Assembly: GCF_016593255.1 (NCBI RefSeq)
Contig: NZ_AP023212.1
Location: 2,148,001 to 2,212,000 of the forward strand
Reading direction: 5' to 3'
From: Hydrogenimonas urashimensis
GTDB lineage: Bacteria > Campylobacterota > Campylobacteria > Campylobacterales > Hydrogenimonadaceae
Length of the DNA stretch: 64,000 nt
Made by a program: the position numbers and the translations under genes. Shown here one piece after another: positions 1-9,862 of the stretch; position 1 is the first letter of the stretch, and each line of letters opens with the position of its first letter. The notes below the pieces were generated by a model, which saw only the letters and a list, made by a program, of their open reading frames with translations, was not told where the DNA came from and did not search any database.

Positions 1-2643
1 TCTCCAACTCTTCCATTCTTCCTTCTCCTCGTTGAAAAGTGGAAATATGTGCCCATCTTCGACAACGGGGCCGGGATTGTCCGGTACCGCCATGCCGATA
101 CCTCCGGAAATCATCGTCTTCAGGGTTTCCGTGCGTATTTTCACACCCAGAAGACTCACATCCATACCGAACGCGCCGGCCATATAGAATTTGCTATTTT
201 TACGAACGAGATGCGCGTATCGAGGTTCAATGAAGAGTGTGATGTCCACATGGGTGGCATCGTCGCTGAGTACCCATGACTCCACCTTTCCGATGGGAAC
301 CTGTCGGTAATAGAGAGGAGAACCGACATCGAGGCTGCTGCGCCGGTCGCCTTCTACTATGATGCGCAACCCGGTTTTCCCGTAGGTTGGGGGAGGGGCG
401 GTTTCGGAAAGGATGAACGATGCCGACCGGTCGTTCGCCACTCCGGGCGTCAATGCAAGAGCCGGGCCTGAAACGGCGCTGCCGATATTGCTCACTCCGT
501 TGAGGTCCATTTGGAATGTTTTGAGCCAGATGACCGAATCACTACGGAGAAGATGGGAATAGCCTTTTTCTATGAGCACTTCGGCCTTGATCATATTGTT
601 TTTGAGTGTCAGCCGATCCACCTTGCCGATCGGAAAATTTTTGTAGAGCAGCTGTGTGCCCGGCTTGATGTCGTGTGTATCCGAAAGCCAAAGTTCGAAA
701 GTGTCGTAACGCTCTTTTTTCAGAACCGTTTCGTCGAAAAGCCGGAAACGGTGACCGCTTTTTACCGGGGAGGCTTTCGGATCGGGTGTCTCGAAACACA
801 GCCCGCCCGTAAGCACCGTTTCCATGGAAGCGGTTTTCAGTTTTATCTCCGGGAAATCGACTTTCAGTTCGATGCCGCTGACATTCCTGAAACGGGTCGA
901 GGCGTTGATTCGGGTCCTGAACTGCTTTTGTATGAAAATCAGCACATCGATCATATCCGATTCCGGCAGGTATCTGTAGGAGATGATCTCACCCGCTTTG
1001 AATTTCCGGTATAGAATCGGCGAACCTTTCGACAGTGAGCCGAGTTCTTTCATCAAAATATGGTATTCGGCGCCGCCCAATTTGAGATAACGCGCTTTGT
1101 GGAAACTTTTGTAGTCTTTGAAGATAAAGAAGTGGTCTCTGGTCTGCGGGGCTTTACGATCGAGTGTGACCATCGCCACACCGCCAAGCACAAGAGTTTC
1201 CAAAGAAGCGCTTTCGATGTGTATATCAGTCAGTGACATCTCCACCTCGACGCCGCTTTTGACGTAGAACATGGAGGAGTCGTTGAGAAAACTGGCATAT
1301 TTTTCGAAAATGATCGCTTCGATATCGAGTTTTTTCCTCTCAGGCTGCAGGCTTACTTTATTGATCTGACCGATAGGTATATCCTTGTACAGAATCGCAG
1401 TGCCGCTCTTGAGGGATTCTGCATGAATCGCCGAGAGATGGATGATTTTTCCTTTCAACGGAATCGGGTTGTCGTGCAGCACAAACTTTTTTTTGGGCGA
1501 TGCGTTGATATCGAGGGTGTCAAAAGCGATGTAGGGACCACTCAAAATGGCATTGAGTCCCTTGACTTCCCGGATTCCGACAATGGGACGCACGATCCAG
1601 AACCATGCCTTCTCATTGGCCAGATGACTGAATTTTTTACTCAGTCTGATCTTGAAGACGGTCTGGGATTTTTTCGTATCGTAATGAAGACTGATGATTT
1701 TTCCGACCTTGAATCCCTTGTACATGACACTGGAGAAGTTGGGGTCGACATTGTAGGCCTTGTCGGCCACGACGGTAATGATGTTCTCGTCGAGATGGGT
1801 GTCGAGTTTGGAGTTGTAAAGGGTATAAAGATCTTTGGGCTTCGAAGAGAAGTTCCCTTCAGGCGTTTCGAATGCCACTCCACCCGCAAGAAGTGTCGCA
1901 AGCGAATCCATCTTGATCTTGACGCCGGCGAGATTGGCTTGAAGTTCGGCACCGCTGACTTTCCAGAATCGGGTTCCACTGTTGATGAGATTTGCGTACC
2001 GGTCCTCGATAAAGACTGTATAGAGCACATCGTCGTTCTCAAGCCTTTTGTCGATGACTTTGCCCACGATGAAGCTTTTGAAAAGCACTGGCGCATTGAG
2101 CCTGACAGCGGCTTTGGGTGCTTTCAGGGTGAGGTAGAGACCCTTTTCGTACCGTTTGGGCGGGTAGCGGTCGAGTCCGTTGAAGTGAAATTGCCGCGGC
2201 TTTGCCAGTATCTCATTTTTCGAACGCCCCGCAGGATAGAGGTCGATGTAGACACCGCTAAGAATCGTATCAAGCCCCGTCACTTCGGTCAAAGAGATTT
2301 TCGGCTCCACTTTGATGAATTTGGTACCCTTGCGTGTGACATATTTTTCGGCACGCGGGTCGACGGTAATCGTGGCTTTCACTTTATAAAGATCGTTGGC
2401 GTCGATGTTGATATCGGTGACGGTTCCGATTTTTATACCCTGATAAACAAGAGGGGTCTTGTCGACTTCAAGACCCTTGCCGCTGTCGAAGACGACGATG
2501 ATGTTCACCCCCTTCTGGGTGTAATGTTTGTACACGAGCCAGCCGGCCATCAAAAGAGCCACGATGGGGATGAGCCAGACGAGCCAGAGTGTGCCGCGCC
2601 CTTTTTCGACGGCACGGTGCCCGTGATGGTGCGTGTCAGCCAT
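1..2643 (-). CDS. letB: LetB/YebT-like MCE protein with seven MCE repeats (3' end outside window)
   Basis: Inner-membrane-anchored periplasmic tunnel protein expected to move lipids between inner and outer membranes with LetA. The frame is open for 881 codons from the ATG at 2643 and has no stop before position 1, so the C-terminus is missing. A hydrophobic anchor lies near residues 15-35. Seven MCE-type motifs of the form xxLYxxxxxGxV recur every 105-125 residues, near residues 59, 184, 303, 414, 540, 664 and 773. Seven repeats is the LetB (YebT) count; PqiB has three and MlaD one. Length also matches E. coli LetB (about 880 residues). The start overlaps the end of the LetA C-half gene by 8 bases and has a GAAGGA site. 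Family assignment is confident; the LetB label rests on repeat count and LetA neighbours. Confidence 0.88.
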   Translation of the reverse strand, partial: MADTHHHGHRAVEKGRGTLWLVWLIPIVALLMAGWLVYKHYTQKGVNIIVVFDSGKGLEVDKTPLVYQGIKIGTVTDINIDANDLYKVKATITVDPRAEKYVTRKGTKFIKVEPKISLTEVTGLDTILSGVYIDLYPAGRSKNEILAKPRQFHFNGLDRYPPKRYEKGLYLTLKAPKAAVRLNAPVLFKSFIVGKVIDKRLENDDVLYTVFIEDRYANLINSGTRFWKVSGAELQANLAGVKIKMDSLATLLAGGVAFETPEGNFSSKPKDLYTLYNSKLDTHLDENIITVVADKAYNVDPNFSSVMYKGFKVGKIISLHYDTKKSQTVFKIRLSKKFSHLANEKAWFWIVRPIVGIREVKGLNAILSGPYIAFDTLDINASPKKKFVLHDNPIPLKGKIIHLSAIHAESLKSGTAILYKDIPIGQINKVSLQPERKKLDIEAIIFEKYASFLNDSSMFYVKSGVEVEMSLTDIHIESASLETLVLGGVAMVTLDRKAPQTRDHFFIFKDYKSFHKARYLKLGGAEYHILMKELGSLSKGSPILYRKFKAGEIISYRYLPESDMIDVLIFIQKQFRTRINASTRFRNVSGIELKVDFPEIKLKTASMETVLTGGLCFETPDPKASPVKSGHRFRLFDETVLKKERYDTFELWLSDTHDIKPGTQLLYKNFPIGKVDRLTLKNNMIKAEVLIEKGYSHLLRSDSVIWLKTFQMDLNGVSNIGSAVSGPALALTPGVANDRSASFILSETAPPPTYGKTGLRIIVEGDRRSSLDVGSPLYYRQVPIGKVESWVLSDDATHVDITLFIEPRYAHLVRKNSKFYMAGAFGMDVSLLGVKIRTETLKTMISGGIGMAVPDNPGPVVEDGHIFPLFNEEKEEWKSWR

Positions 2644-3289
2644 GATCTATTCCTTCGTGTTGTTTGGTTTCGGGTTTTTTTGAAATCTCTTTGTCGAACA
2701 TCAGCCTGGGATCGAAATGTTCCGTGGCGAACATCGTCATCAGCACGGCCAGCATAAATGCGATGGCTGCCGGTCCCGTGACGATGGTGGCGAGGTTTTT
2801 GAACTGGACGATGCCGACCATCAGCGCGACGACGAAGATATCGAGCATCGACCATTTGCCGATGAAGTGGATGATGCGGTAGAGTTTCAGGCCGAAAAGC
2901 GCCCTTCTGCGCCATCCGAAATGGACGATCAGCAGCAGATAGAAGAGTACGGTGAGTTTGAAAAACGGGACGAATATGCTGGCCGTAAAAATGACGATGC
3001 CGATTCCTGCTTCGCCGTGTTCGAGAAAATAGATGACACCGTCCATGATGGTTCCCGCATCTTCTCCCGCGATTGATTTGACGATCATCATCGGCAGCAG
3101 GTTGGCGGGAACAAGGAAAATGATGGCGGCGACCGTGAGGCTCCATGTGACGGGAATGGAATGGGGAATTCTCTGATGGACAGGCTCACCGCATCTATCG
3201 CAGACTCGGACTGTAAGAGGGTGGAGTTTTCTGCAGTGCAGGCAGAGTTGTCTGTCTGCTTCGATGTCAGTAATCCATCGCATCTTCAT
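2636..3289 (-). CDS. letA: LetA/PqiA-family membrane protein, C-terminal half
   Basis: Inner-membrane partner of the MCE protein encoded next to it. The 217-residue protein begins with a zinc-ribbon-like pair CLHC (near residues 16-19) and CDRC (near 30-33), then has about four hydrophobic segments, the PqiA-domain layout. E. coli LetA and PqiA carry two such domains in one chain; here each domain is a separate gene. It overlaps the upstream half by 23 bases and letB by 8 bases, so all three are surely cotranscribed and probably translationally coupled. The start at 3289 was chosen because it keeps the zinc-ribbon region; an in-frame ATG two codons later is equally possible. The charged tail (about 20 residues) after the last membrane segment is cytoplasmic by inference. 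Confidence 0.85.
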   Translation of the reverse strand: MKMRWITDIEADRQLCLHCRKLHPLTVRVCDRCGEPVHQRIPHSIPVTWSLTVAAIIFLVPANLLPMMIVKSIAGEDAGTIMDGVIYFLEHGEAGIGIVIFTASIFVPFFKLTVLFYLLLIVHFGWRRRALFGLKLYRIIHFIGKWSMLDIFVVALMVGIVQFKNLATIVTGPAAIAFMLAVLMTMFATEHFDPRLMFDKEISKKPETKQHEGIDHG

Positions 3290-3878
3290 ACCAGATATCT
3301 TCGGGATTGAACCAGACGGTGGTAATGTAGAATGTCAGAAAAAAGAAGATGAAGAGTACAAAACCCGGGCCGATATGCAGCGTACCCATTCCCAGCAGTT
3401 TGATGATGGCGACAATGACGGCGATGAGGTAGACTTCCGCCATGCCCCATTCGCGCATCTTTTCGTAGAGGCGGAACCACAGGGCGACCCCCCGGGGTCT
3501 GTACCCGAAATGAAGAGGTACGAGCATCAGCAGAAGCAGCACCATCATAATGACCGGTATCAGCAGGCCGGTCATCATGGAGACAAAGGCGATCAGATAG
3601 TAGCCGTCTTTGTAAACCATCCACAGTGCTTCAAAAAGTGTGGATTGGGCTTTGAGACCCATAATGTCGAGGTCAAGAATAGGCAGGAATGTCAGAGGAA
3701 CAAAAAGAGCCAGTGTCGTAACGGCCATGACGATGATGTACCTAAAAGGCTGCCCCCGGCGATAGAGCAGGGCATGGCATCTTGGACACCGGTACTGCGA
3801 AGAGGTGGGGTGCAGGGGCAGGGCAACCACTACACCGCAATCCTTGCATGCTGTATTTTTATGGTCCGCTCTATTCAC
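3267..3878 (-). CDS. letA: LetA/PqiA-family membrane protein, N-terminal half
   Basis: First gene of the letA-letA-letB operon. The protein (about 203 residues) opens with a zinc ribbon of two Cys pairs, CKDC and CPRC, about 20 residues apart, followed by four hydrophobic segments: one PqiA domain. The frame extends up to a TTG at 3953, but a TACAAT -10 box sits at 3941-3936, downstream of that codon. Translation therefore more plausibly starts at the GTG at 3878, ten residues before the first Cys pair. The start is inferred, not certain. The two-gene arrangement means the LetA complex here would be assembled from two single-domain subunits. The fold and membrane location follow the PqiA family; the transported lipid is unknown. 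Confidence 0.82.
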   Translation of the reverse strand: MNRADHKNTACKDCGVVVALPLHPTSSQYRCPRCHALLYRRGQPFRYIIVMAVTTLALFVPLTFLPILDLDIMGLKAQSTLFEALWMVYKDGYYLIAFVSMMTGLLIPVIMMVLLLLMLVPLHFGYRPRGVALWFRLYEKMREWGMAEVYLIAVIVAIIKLLGMGTLHIGPGFVLFIFFFLTFYITTVWFNPEDIWYEDAMDY

Positions 3879-3935
3879 TCTCTCTGCTTTTGCTCTGGAT
3901 ATTTGAACACGTATTTTACAAACCGATGTTACAAA

Positions 3936-3941
3936 ATTGTA
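3936..3941 (-). promoter_or_regulatory. -10 box of the letA-letA-letB operon
   Basis: TACAAT read on the minus strand, about 58 bases before the GTG chosen as start of the first LetA gene. No recognisable -35 box. It helps rule out the far-upstream TTG at 3953. Confidence 0.5.
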
Positions 3942-4067
3942 TAAGTGGTCCAATTTTATTCAAAACTGACTTTTAGAGAGTTGAAACATGAATTAACGGA
4001 TTTTGAGCTGACACATTATGGATTGAATGGATGTACGCATAAAATCTTTGAAAACAGAAGAAACAAG

Positions 4068-4158
4068 TGGCGGACAGGGAGGGATTCGAACCCTCGGTAC
4101 CCGGAAAGGTACGCACCCTTAGCAGGGGTGTGGTTTCAGCCAGCTCACCCACCTGTCC
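4068..4158 (-). tRNA. tRNA-Ser(GCT)
   Basis: Full cloverleaf with a long variable arm typical of serine tRNAs. The acceptor stem is GGACAGG paired with CCTGTCC, the discriminator is G and CCA is encoded. The anticodon stem-loop is CACCC-CTGCTAA-GGGTG, giving anticodon GCT (reads AGC and AGU). The TTCGAAT T-loop is intact. It stands alone between the letAB operon and a small membrane peptide gene. Confidence 0.97.
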
Positions 4159-4306
4159 TAAGAAGTGGGTGAAATTATAGCGGGTGATTGTTAATATAAT
4201 CCTTAAAGTTTTGTTATACGATCATCTGCCGTCCGCTTCTCTGTATTGGAGATTAAAAGAAAGATCGCTCCGTGATGTTCCCCGCCTTTTTTCATCGTTT
4301 GTTGGC

Positions 4307-4312
4307 TACAAT
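4307..4312 (+). promoter_or_regulatory. -10 box upstream of the 34-residue membrane peptide gene
   Basis: TACAAT, 33 bases before the ATG at 4346 and followed by a good AGGAG ribosome site. This supports the small gene being expressed. Confidence 0.45.
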
Positions 4313-4345
4313 GGCACAATTTGAAAAACACTATCAGGAGTCATA

Positions 4346-4450
4346 ATGTTTCAAAAGTATGCGCCGCTCATTTTTGTCATACTCTTCGCGCTGTTTGTCG
4401 GATGGATGATCTGGGGGATGGAGACGGCGGTACCGCAGGGAAACTGGTAA
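4346..4450 (+). CDS. 34-residue single-span membrane peptide of unknown function
   Basis: A short reading frame of 34 codons with clear expression signals: AGGAG at 4336-4340, five bases before the ATG, and a TACAAT -10 box further upstream. The product has a basic N-terminus (MFQKY), one hydrophobic span of about 22 residues (near 7-28) and a short polar tail ending QGNW, so it should insert in the inner membrane with its C-terminus outside. No family is recognised. The length and single span resemble small accessory subunits of respiratory complexes or membrane regulators, but no neighbour supports a specific partner. Next comes a run of short GTCGTTG direct repeats (near 4452-4471) and the pyrF terminator. 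I judge it real on signals and hydrophobicity, not homology. Confidence 0.6.
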   Translation: MFQKYAPLIFVILFALFVGWMIWGMETAVPQGNW

Positions 4451-4510
4451 GTAGTCGTTGGTCGTTGGTCGTTTGAACGGGACGTTGTCCCTTTTGAGTG
4501 ATTGGGGGGT

Positions 4511-4546
4511 AAAAAGAGAGGGAAAGGAATGAGTCTCTCCCTTTCC
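4511..4546 (-). terminator. Rho-independent terminator of pyrF
   Basis: On the minus strand, just after the pyrF stop, GGAAAGG and CCTTTCC form a 7-bp stem around a 12-base loop (4546-4521), followed by CTCTTTTT. The loop is large, so confidence is moderate. Confidence 0.5.
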
Positions 4547-4551
4547 TTCCT

Positions 4552-5238
4552 TTACGATAATTTTTCGAGGATTTTTTCGACGGTTTCGGCGGGGTTGTCG
4601 GCTTGGTAGACGGGCCGGCCTACGACGATGATGTCGACCAACTCCTCTTTGGCTTTGTCGATGTCCGCCACTCGTTTCTGGTCGTCGCTCCCTTCGCCAA
4701 AGGGACGGATGCCGGGTGTGAGGGTTAGGAATTTCCGATCGGTTTCGTGCTTGATCATCCGGCTTTCATAGACGCTGCAGACGACGCCGTCGAGTCCGGC
4801 CTGGTAACTCTGCAGTGCGAACTGTTTCACTTTTTCCTCGATATCCGAGCCGTAGATCTCCTTGAAACTGTGATAGTCGAAAGAGGTGAGTGCCGTCACG
4901 GCGAGAACAAGGGGTCTCTTTTTGAATGTTTCAAGCCTTCGCATCACCGTCTGCATCGCTTTTTTTCCGGCGCTTGCATGGATGTTGAACATATCAATCT
5001 CCATTTTCGCGATCTCTTCGGCAGCATCGGCCATCGTGTTGGGAATATCGTAGAGTTTGAGATCGAGAAAGAGTCGGAAAGAGGGATTGATTGTCTTGAG
5101 CTCTTCAAGAAACGGGCGTCCGTCGCGTATGAAAGTACGGAATCCGACTTTCAGCCAGATATCGAAAGATTTCAGACTTTCTGCCAGCGAAACATTTTCC
5201 TCTCTTGAGGGCAGATCAAGCGCCACACAGAGTTGCAT
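4552..5238 (-). CDS. pyrF: Orotidine 5'-phosphate decarboxylase
   Basis: Converts OMP to UMP, the last step of pyrimidine synthesis. The 228-residue length is that of bacterial PyrF. The N-terminal strand reads VALDLPS with the substrate-contacting Asp, a Lys follows in WLKVGF, and the catalytic DxKxxD motif is present as [11 protein letters not shown] near residues 57-67. The phosphate-binding C-terminal segments TPGIRP and VGRPVYQA are also seen. An AAAGGA site precedes the ATG at 5238. It has its own TATAAT promoter (5264-5259) that overlaps the end of the upstream lipoprotein gene, so it can be expressed apart from acs. carB, in the same pathway, lies 13 kb away. Confidence 0.97.
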   Translation of the reverse strand: MQLCVALDLPSREENVSLAESLKSFDIWLKVGFRTFIRDGRPFLEELKTINPSFRLFLDLKLYDIPNTMADAAEEIAKMEIDMFNIHASAGKKAMQTVMRRLETFKKRPLVLAVTALTSFDYHSFKEIYGSDIEEKVKQFALQSYQAGLDGVVCSVYESRMIKHETDRKFLTLTPGIRPFGEGSDDQKRVADIDKAKEELVDIIVVGRPVYQADNPAETVEKILEKLS

Positions 5239-5258
5239 GGGTATATCCTTTTTGAAAA

Positions 5259-5264
5259 ATTATA
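5259..5264 (-). promoter_or_regulatory. -10 box of pyrF
   Basis: Perfect TATAAT on the minus strand, about 20 bases before the pyrF ATG and just after the stop of the upstream lipoprotein gene. No -35 box is visible. Confidence 0.55.
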
Positions 5265-5266
5265 TC

Positions 5267-5950
5267 CTAATCCAGCGGGAGAAGTTTGTATCGAAGTTTG
5301 TGAAGATCTCCTCCGACGGGTATCTTGAGCATGAAATCGGTTCGTCGGACAAAATTCTCTTTCGGCAGAAGAATCACGAGAAAACCGACGGTGGTGCTGT
5401 TGGGGGCCAGTGATGTATTATGGGGGAGCCTGACGAAACAGAGATCTTTTTTGATGCCGGTGTAGATATCGGCAAGGGCCTTTTCCGTTGGCTTAAGATC
5501 TTTGGAGTTTTTCACTTTCTCGCTGATGACACCGAATTTGAGAAGATCGTTTCTAAAGACGCTCGATCCGAGAATCGGCTTGGTGTGGTGTGGTTGGTGA
5601 AAGTAGTCGCAGACTTCGTCGATGGGAAGCATTTTGACGACGTTTTTCGGATTGAAAAACGAGATCTCTTCCCATTTCAGCGGCACGGTTTTTTGGGTCT
5701 TGTTGGCAATGGCGAGGGCGATGAGAGCCTCTCTGCCGCCCCGGATGGGGTTGTTGACCACCATGGCGGAGACAACAGAGCCCCCAAGATCCGAGGTGAA
5801 GACCTGCACGCCTTCGACGAAGTGGGTCGCCTGCTGTTGCACAGGATGGGCCTGGAGGACCGAAAAATAGAGCTTCTCTTTGGGCCGTTGCTGTTGCGTG
5901 CAACCGGTGAGTATCAGCAGTGTCAGGAAAAAAAAGCCCCACCGTTTCAT
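5267..5950 (-). CDS. Predicted outer-envelope lipoprotein encoded behind acs
   Basis: 227 residues starting MKRWGFFFLTLLILTGC: a lipoprotein signal peptide with lipobox LTGC and acylated Cys at residue 17. The mature part has no motif I recognise. It is mixed alpha/beta in appearance, with short Gly-rich stretches (PIRGGREAL) and a hydrophobic C-terminal strand. The ATG follows the acs stop by 3 bases and has an AGGA site overlapping that stop, so it is cotranscribed with acetyl-CoA synthetase. Residue +2 after the Cys is Thr, which argues against inner-membrane retention by the enterobacterial rule, though that rule is not established for this phylum. Function unknown; the operon link to acetate activation is positional only. 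Confidence 0.75.
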   Translation of the reverse strand: MKRWGFFFLTLLILTGCTQQQRPKEKLYFSVLQAHPVQQQATHFVEGVQVFTSDLGGSVVSAMVVNNPIRGGREALIALAIANKTQKTVPLKWEEISFFNPKNVVKMLPIDEVCDYFHQPHHTKPILGSSVFRNDLLKFGVISEKVKNSKDLKPTEKALADIYTGIKKDLCFVRLPHNTSLAPNSTTVGFLVILLPKENFVRRTDFMLKIPVGGDLHKLRYKLLPLD

Positions 5951-5953
5951 CCG

Positions 5954-7915
<1,962 letters not shown>

Positions 7916-8065
7916 CCGTCTCTCTCCTCTGTCAAATTTTGAATTATTGTGCCGTTTTTTGCACATGCCGTAGCGTACAAGAGACAATTAGTTGATTATA
8001 TAAAGTAATACCTAAAACTTTGTTTGTCCTGCCGGAGTATGCCGCTGCGCCTCTTTGCTTCCGGA

Positions 8066-9244
8066 TCATTTCCGGACTTTATAGCCGGCATTGACCCGTA
8101 GGCTTATGCCAAGATAGTAGATGAGCGTGACGATGCGTTTGAGGTAGTAAACGCCGATGCCGCTGAATCGCACGCCGAAGAGTTCCGCTGCGCCGTAACG
8201 GCCGCCGAGTGCGATGAAAAGGCCGTCCATTTTGGCGGCAAACGGGGCGGTTTCAACGTTTCTCAATCGGTTCGAGATCGATTTCGCCACATATTCGGCA
8301 CTTTTTTCCGCAATCTGTGCGGTGGGCGGGAGCGGGTTGCCCTCTGAATCGGTGATTTCGGCCACATCTCCGATGGCGTAGATGTCGGTATGCCCTTTCA
8401 CTCTCAGATGGGGTGTCACTTTCAACTGTTCCAGCCGGTTTTTTTCGAACGTTTCGGGAACGAAATCGCTGACTCCTTGGATGCCGCCGGTGAAGATGAT
8501 GAAGGTATAAGGAATTCGATCGCCGTCTTTGAAGTGAAGCCGCCGGTCGTCGACCGAGGCGATGAAGGCCGAGGTTCTGACTATGACACCCAGGTTCTCC
8601 AACCGCTTCAGTGCGCTTTGAATCAGACGGGGATGCATGCCCGGAAGGATCGTGTCGCAGGCATCCACGAGGGTAATGCGAATCTCACGCTCTCTCTTTC
8701 CGATCATCTTTCTGTAGCGTCGGAGCATATAGGCCATTTCGGCGGCCACTTCGACACCGGAGAGTCCGGCGCCAGCGACGACGATGTTGATGATTTCGTC
8801 GTCTCCCTCGAGCTTTCGCTCCACCATATGCTGAAACCTGTGGTGGAAGCCGAAGGCACGATCGAGGCGTTTGACACCGTAACTGTGGGCTCTGAGCCCT
8901 TCGATGAAAGGCGGGAAATTGGTTTTTGCGCCTGTGGCGATGATCAGGGAGTCGTAGGGGATCGACTTGCCGTCGAGGCGAACGGTGCAGTTTTCGGTGT
9001 CGATTCCCTTTACCTCAGCTCGGACAAAGCGTACCGGCTTATCGAATCCCTCGCACCACGCTTCCAGATCGATCGCGAGTTCGTCGATATCTTTGGTGCC
9101 GGCGATATAGCCGTAAACTTCGGTCTGCATATAGTGATAGCCGTTACGGTCGATCAGCGTGATCTCCGTATGGGGAGTATGCACCAGCTTTTCGATGGCG
9201 CGCAATCCGCCATACCCTCCGCCCAGCACGACGATTCGATGCAT
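8066..9244 (-). CDS. ndh: Type II NADH:quinone oxidoreductase (NDH-2 family)
   Basis: Membrane-associated flavoprotein passing electrons from NAD(P)H to quinone without proton pumping. The 392-residue chain begins with the FAD dinucleotide fold VVLGGGYGGLRA, has a second Rossmann motif VVAGAGLSGVEVA near residues 160-172 for NADH, and the FAD-site AIGDVAE near residue 300. It also carries PPTAQIAEKSA, matching the quinone-site AQxAxxx motif of NDH-2. The Cys pair expected of sulfide:quinone reductases is not apparent, so NDH-2 is preferred. The C-terminal 60 residues are hydrophobic and basic, fitting membrane attachment. The start at 9244 has an AGGAA site and a TGCTATAAT promoter. It is divergent from the small HTH regulator gene, a possible controller. 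Confidence 0.85.
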   Translation of the reverse strand: MHRIVVLGGGYGGLRAIEKLVHTPHTEITLIDRNGYHYMQTEVYGYIAGTKDIDELAIDLEAWCEGFDKPVRFVRAEVKGIDTENCTVRLDGKSIPYDSLIIATGAKTNFPPFIEGLRAHSYGVKRLDRAFGFHHRFQHMVERKLEGDDEIINIVVAGAGLSGVEVAAEMAYMLRRYRKMIGKREREIRITLVDACDTILPGMHPRLIQSALKRLENLGVIVRTSAFIASVDDRRLHFKDGDRIPYTFIIFTGGIQGVSDFVPETFEKNRLEQLKVTPHLRVKGHTDIYAIGDVAEITDSEGNPLPPTAQIAEKSAEYVAKSISNRLRNVETAPFAAKMDGLFIALGGRYGAAELFGVRFSGIGVYYLKRIVTLIYYLGISLRVNAGYKVRK

Positions 9245-9275
9245 AAAAATTCCTTCCTATGGCTCTGCGGTAACC

Positions 9276-9284
9276 ATTATAGCA
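9276..9284 (-). promoter_or_regulatory. Extended -10 promoter of ndh
   Basis: TGCTATAAT on the minus strand, a perfect extended -10, about 31 bases before the ndh ATG. The 9245-9443 intergenic region is very AT-rich (9295-9415) and shared with the divergent HTH gene. Confidence 0.6.
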
Positions 9285-9431
9285 AATATGCGTTACCCAC
9301 GATTTGGAATAAATGCACAGAAAACTGTATGAAAATAGTAATAAAATATCTAAAAATAGTATATAAATAGATAAACATAGAAAAAAACTGTAAAAAAAAT
9401 ACATATTAATGTCTATAACAGCTTTGACGAG

Positions 9432-9437
9432 TATAAT
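9432..9437 (+). promoter_or_regulatory. -10 box placing the start site on the HTH gene ATG
   Basis: Perfect TATAAT followed by exactly six bases and then the ATG at 9444. Standard spacing puts the transcription start at the A of ATG, with no ribosome site, so a leaderless transcript is predicted. Confidence 0.6.
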
Positions 9438-9443
9438 TTTGTG

Positions 9444-9698
9444 ATGAAAGTCAGCGACATTTTCAATATTGTCCACAACGCCCTGGAAGCCAAGAACAAC
9501 GGGAAAAAAATTTCGCAGAGAGCGATGGCGGAAGAGTTGGGTGTTTCGATGCGGACATACCAGGATTGGCGTACGGGCAAGGCACAGCCGATCGCTGCGC
9601 GGGCGCTCATGCAGATGCTCGGTGAACTGGACGATGATGAAATTGTACGCGTAGTAAAAAAGATAAGGTCGTTAAATGAGCAATCTGACGCAAAGTGA
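9444..9698 (+). CDS. Small helix-turn-helix DNA-binding protein
   Basis: 84 residues. Residues about 18-60 form a classic HTH: ISQRAMAEELGVSMRTYQDWRTGKAQP, resembling the XRE/Cro type with the second helix reading SMRTYQDW. The remaining C-terminal 25 residues are charged and probably helical (dimerisation, inferred). There is no ribosome site; the TATAAT at 9432-9437 ends six bases before the ATG, so the mRNA is likely leaderless. A GTG one codon upstream is an alternative start. It is divergent from ndh across an AT-rich 199-base region and overlaps by 23 bases a 47-residue gene. A role in controlling ndh or itself is plausible from position only. Antitoxin function was considered, but the downstream peptide does not resemble a known toxin. 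Confidence 0.75.
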   Translation: MKVSDIFNIVHNALEAKNNGKKISQRAMAEELGVSMRTYQDWRTGKAQPIAARALMQMLGELDDDEIVRVVKKIRSLNEQSDAK

Positions 9699-9819
9699 AC
9701 GAGAAGGCCTCAATGAACTCTTCTGCCAGCTGCAATTGGCGAACATTCCTCTGCACAAAAGGATTCTTCTGCGATTGAATCACCTCCTTGTCCTGATCAA
9801 AACCCATCTGATGCGTTGA
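9676..9819 (+). CDS. 47-residue protein overlapping the HTH gene
   Basis: A 47-codon frame whose ATG lies 23 bases inside the 3' end of the HTH gene. The product is helical-looking: a polar start (MSNLTQSEREGLNELFCQLQ), then a Leu-rich basic amphipathic stretch ending KTHLMR. The overlap suggests translational coupling with the regulator. It ends just before the extended -10 promoter of the cyclophilin gene, as expected for the last gene of a two-gene unit. No family recognised. A small protein modulating the regulator is one option; a fortuitous frame is the alternative. Confidence is moderate because the only support is coupling geometry and amphipathic composition. Confidence 0.5.
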   Translation: MSNLTQSEREGLNELFCQLQLANIPLHKRILLRLNHLLVLIKTHLMR

Positions 9820-9822
9820 GAA

Positions 9823-9831
9823 TGGTATAAT
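9823..9831 (+). promoter_or_regulatory. Extended -10 promoter of the cyclophilin gene
   Basis: TGGTATAAT, a perfect extended -10, four bases after the stop of the 47-residue gene and 32 bases before the cyclophilin ATG. Confidence 0.65.
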
Positions 9832-9862
9832 CCCCCTCAAAACAATATTTCAAGGATCGACC

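Noticed and set aside
1423-2757. Long plus-strand frame opposite letB, and similar long frames opposite acs (6281-7873), nadE (11294-12724), clpX/mreB (15419-17662), carB (18436-20052), metH (25889-27220) and oadA (48363-49859)
   Set aside because: All are mirror-frame shadows of strongly conserved genes; their products are Asp/His/Phe/Arg-rich with no motif and no ribosome site.
4452-4471. Short GTCGTTG tandem repeats
   Set aside because: Two to three copies of seven bases only; not a CRISPR or known repeat family.
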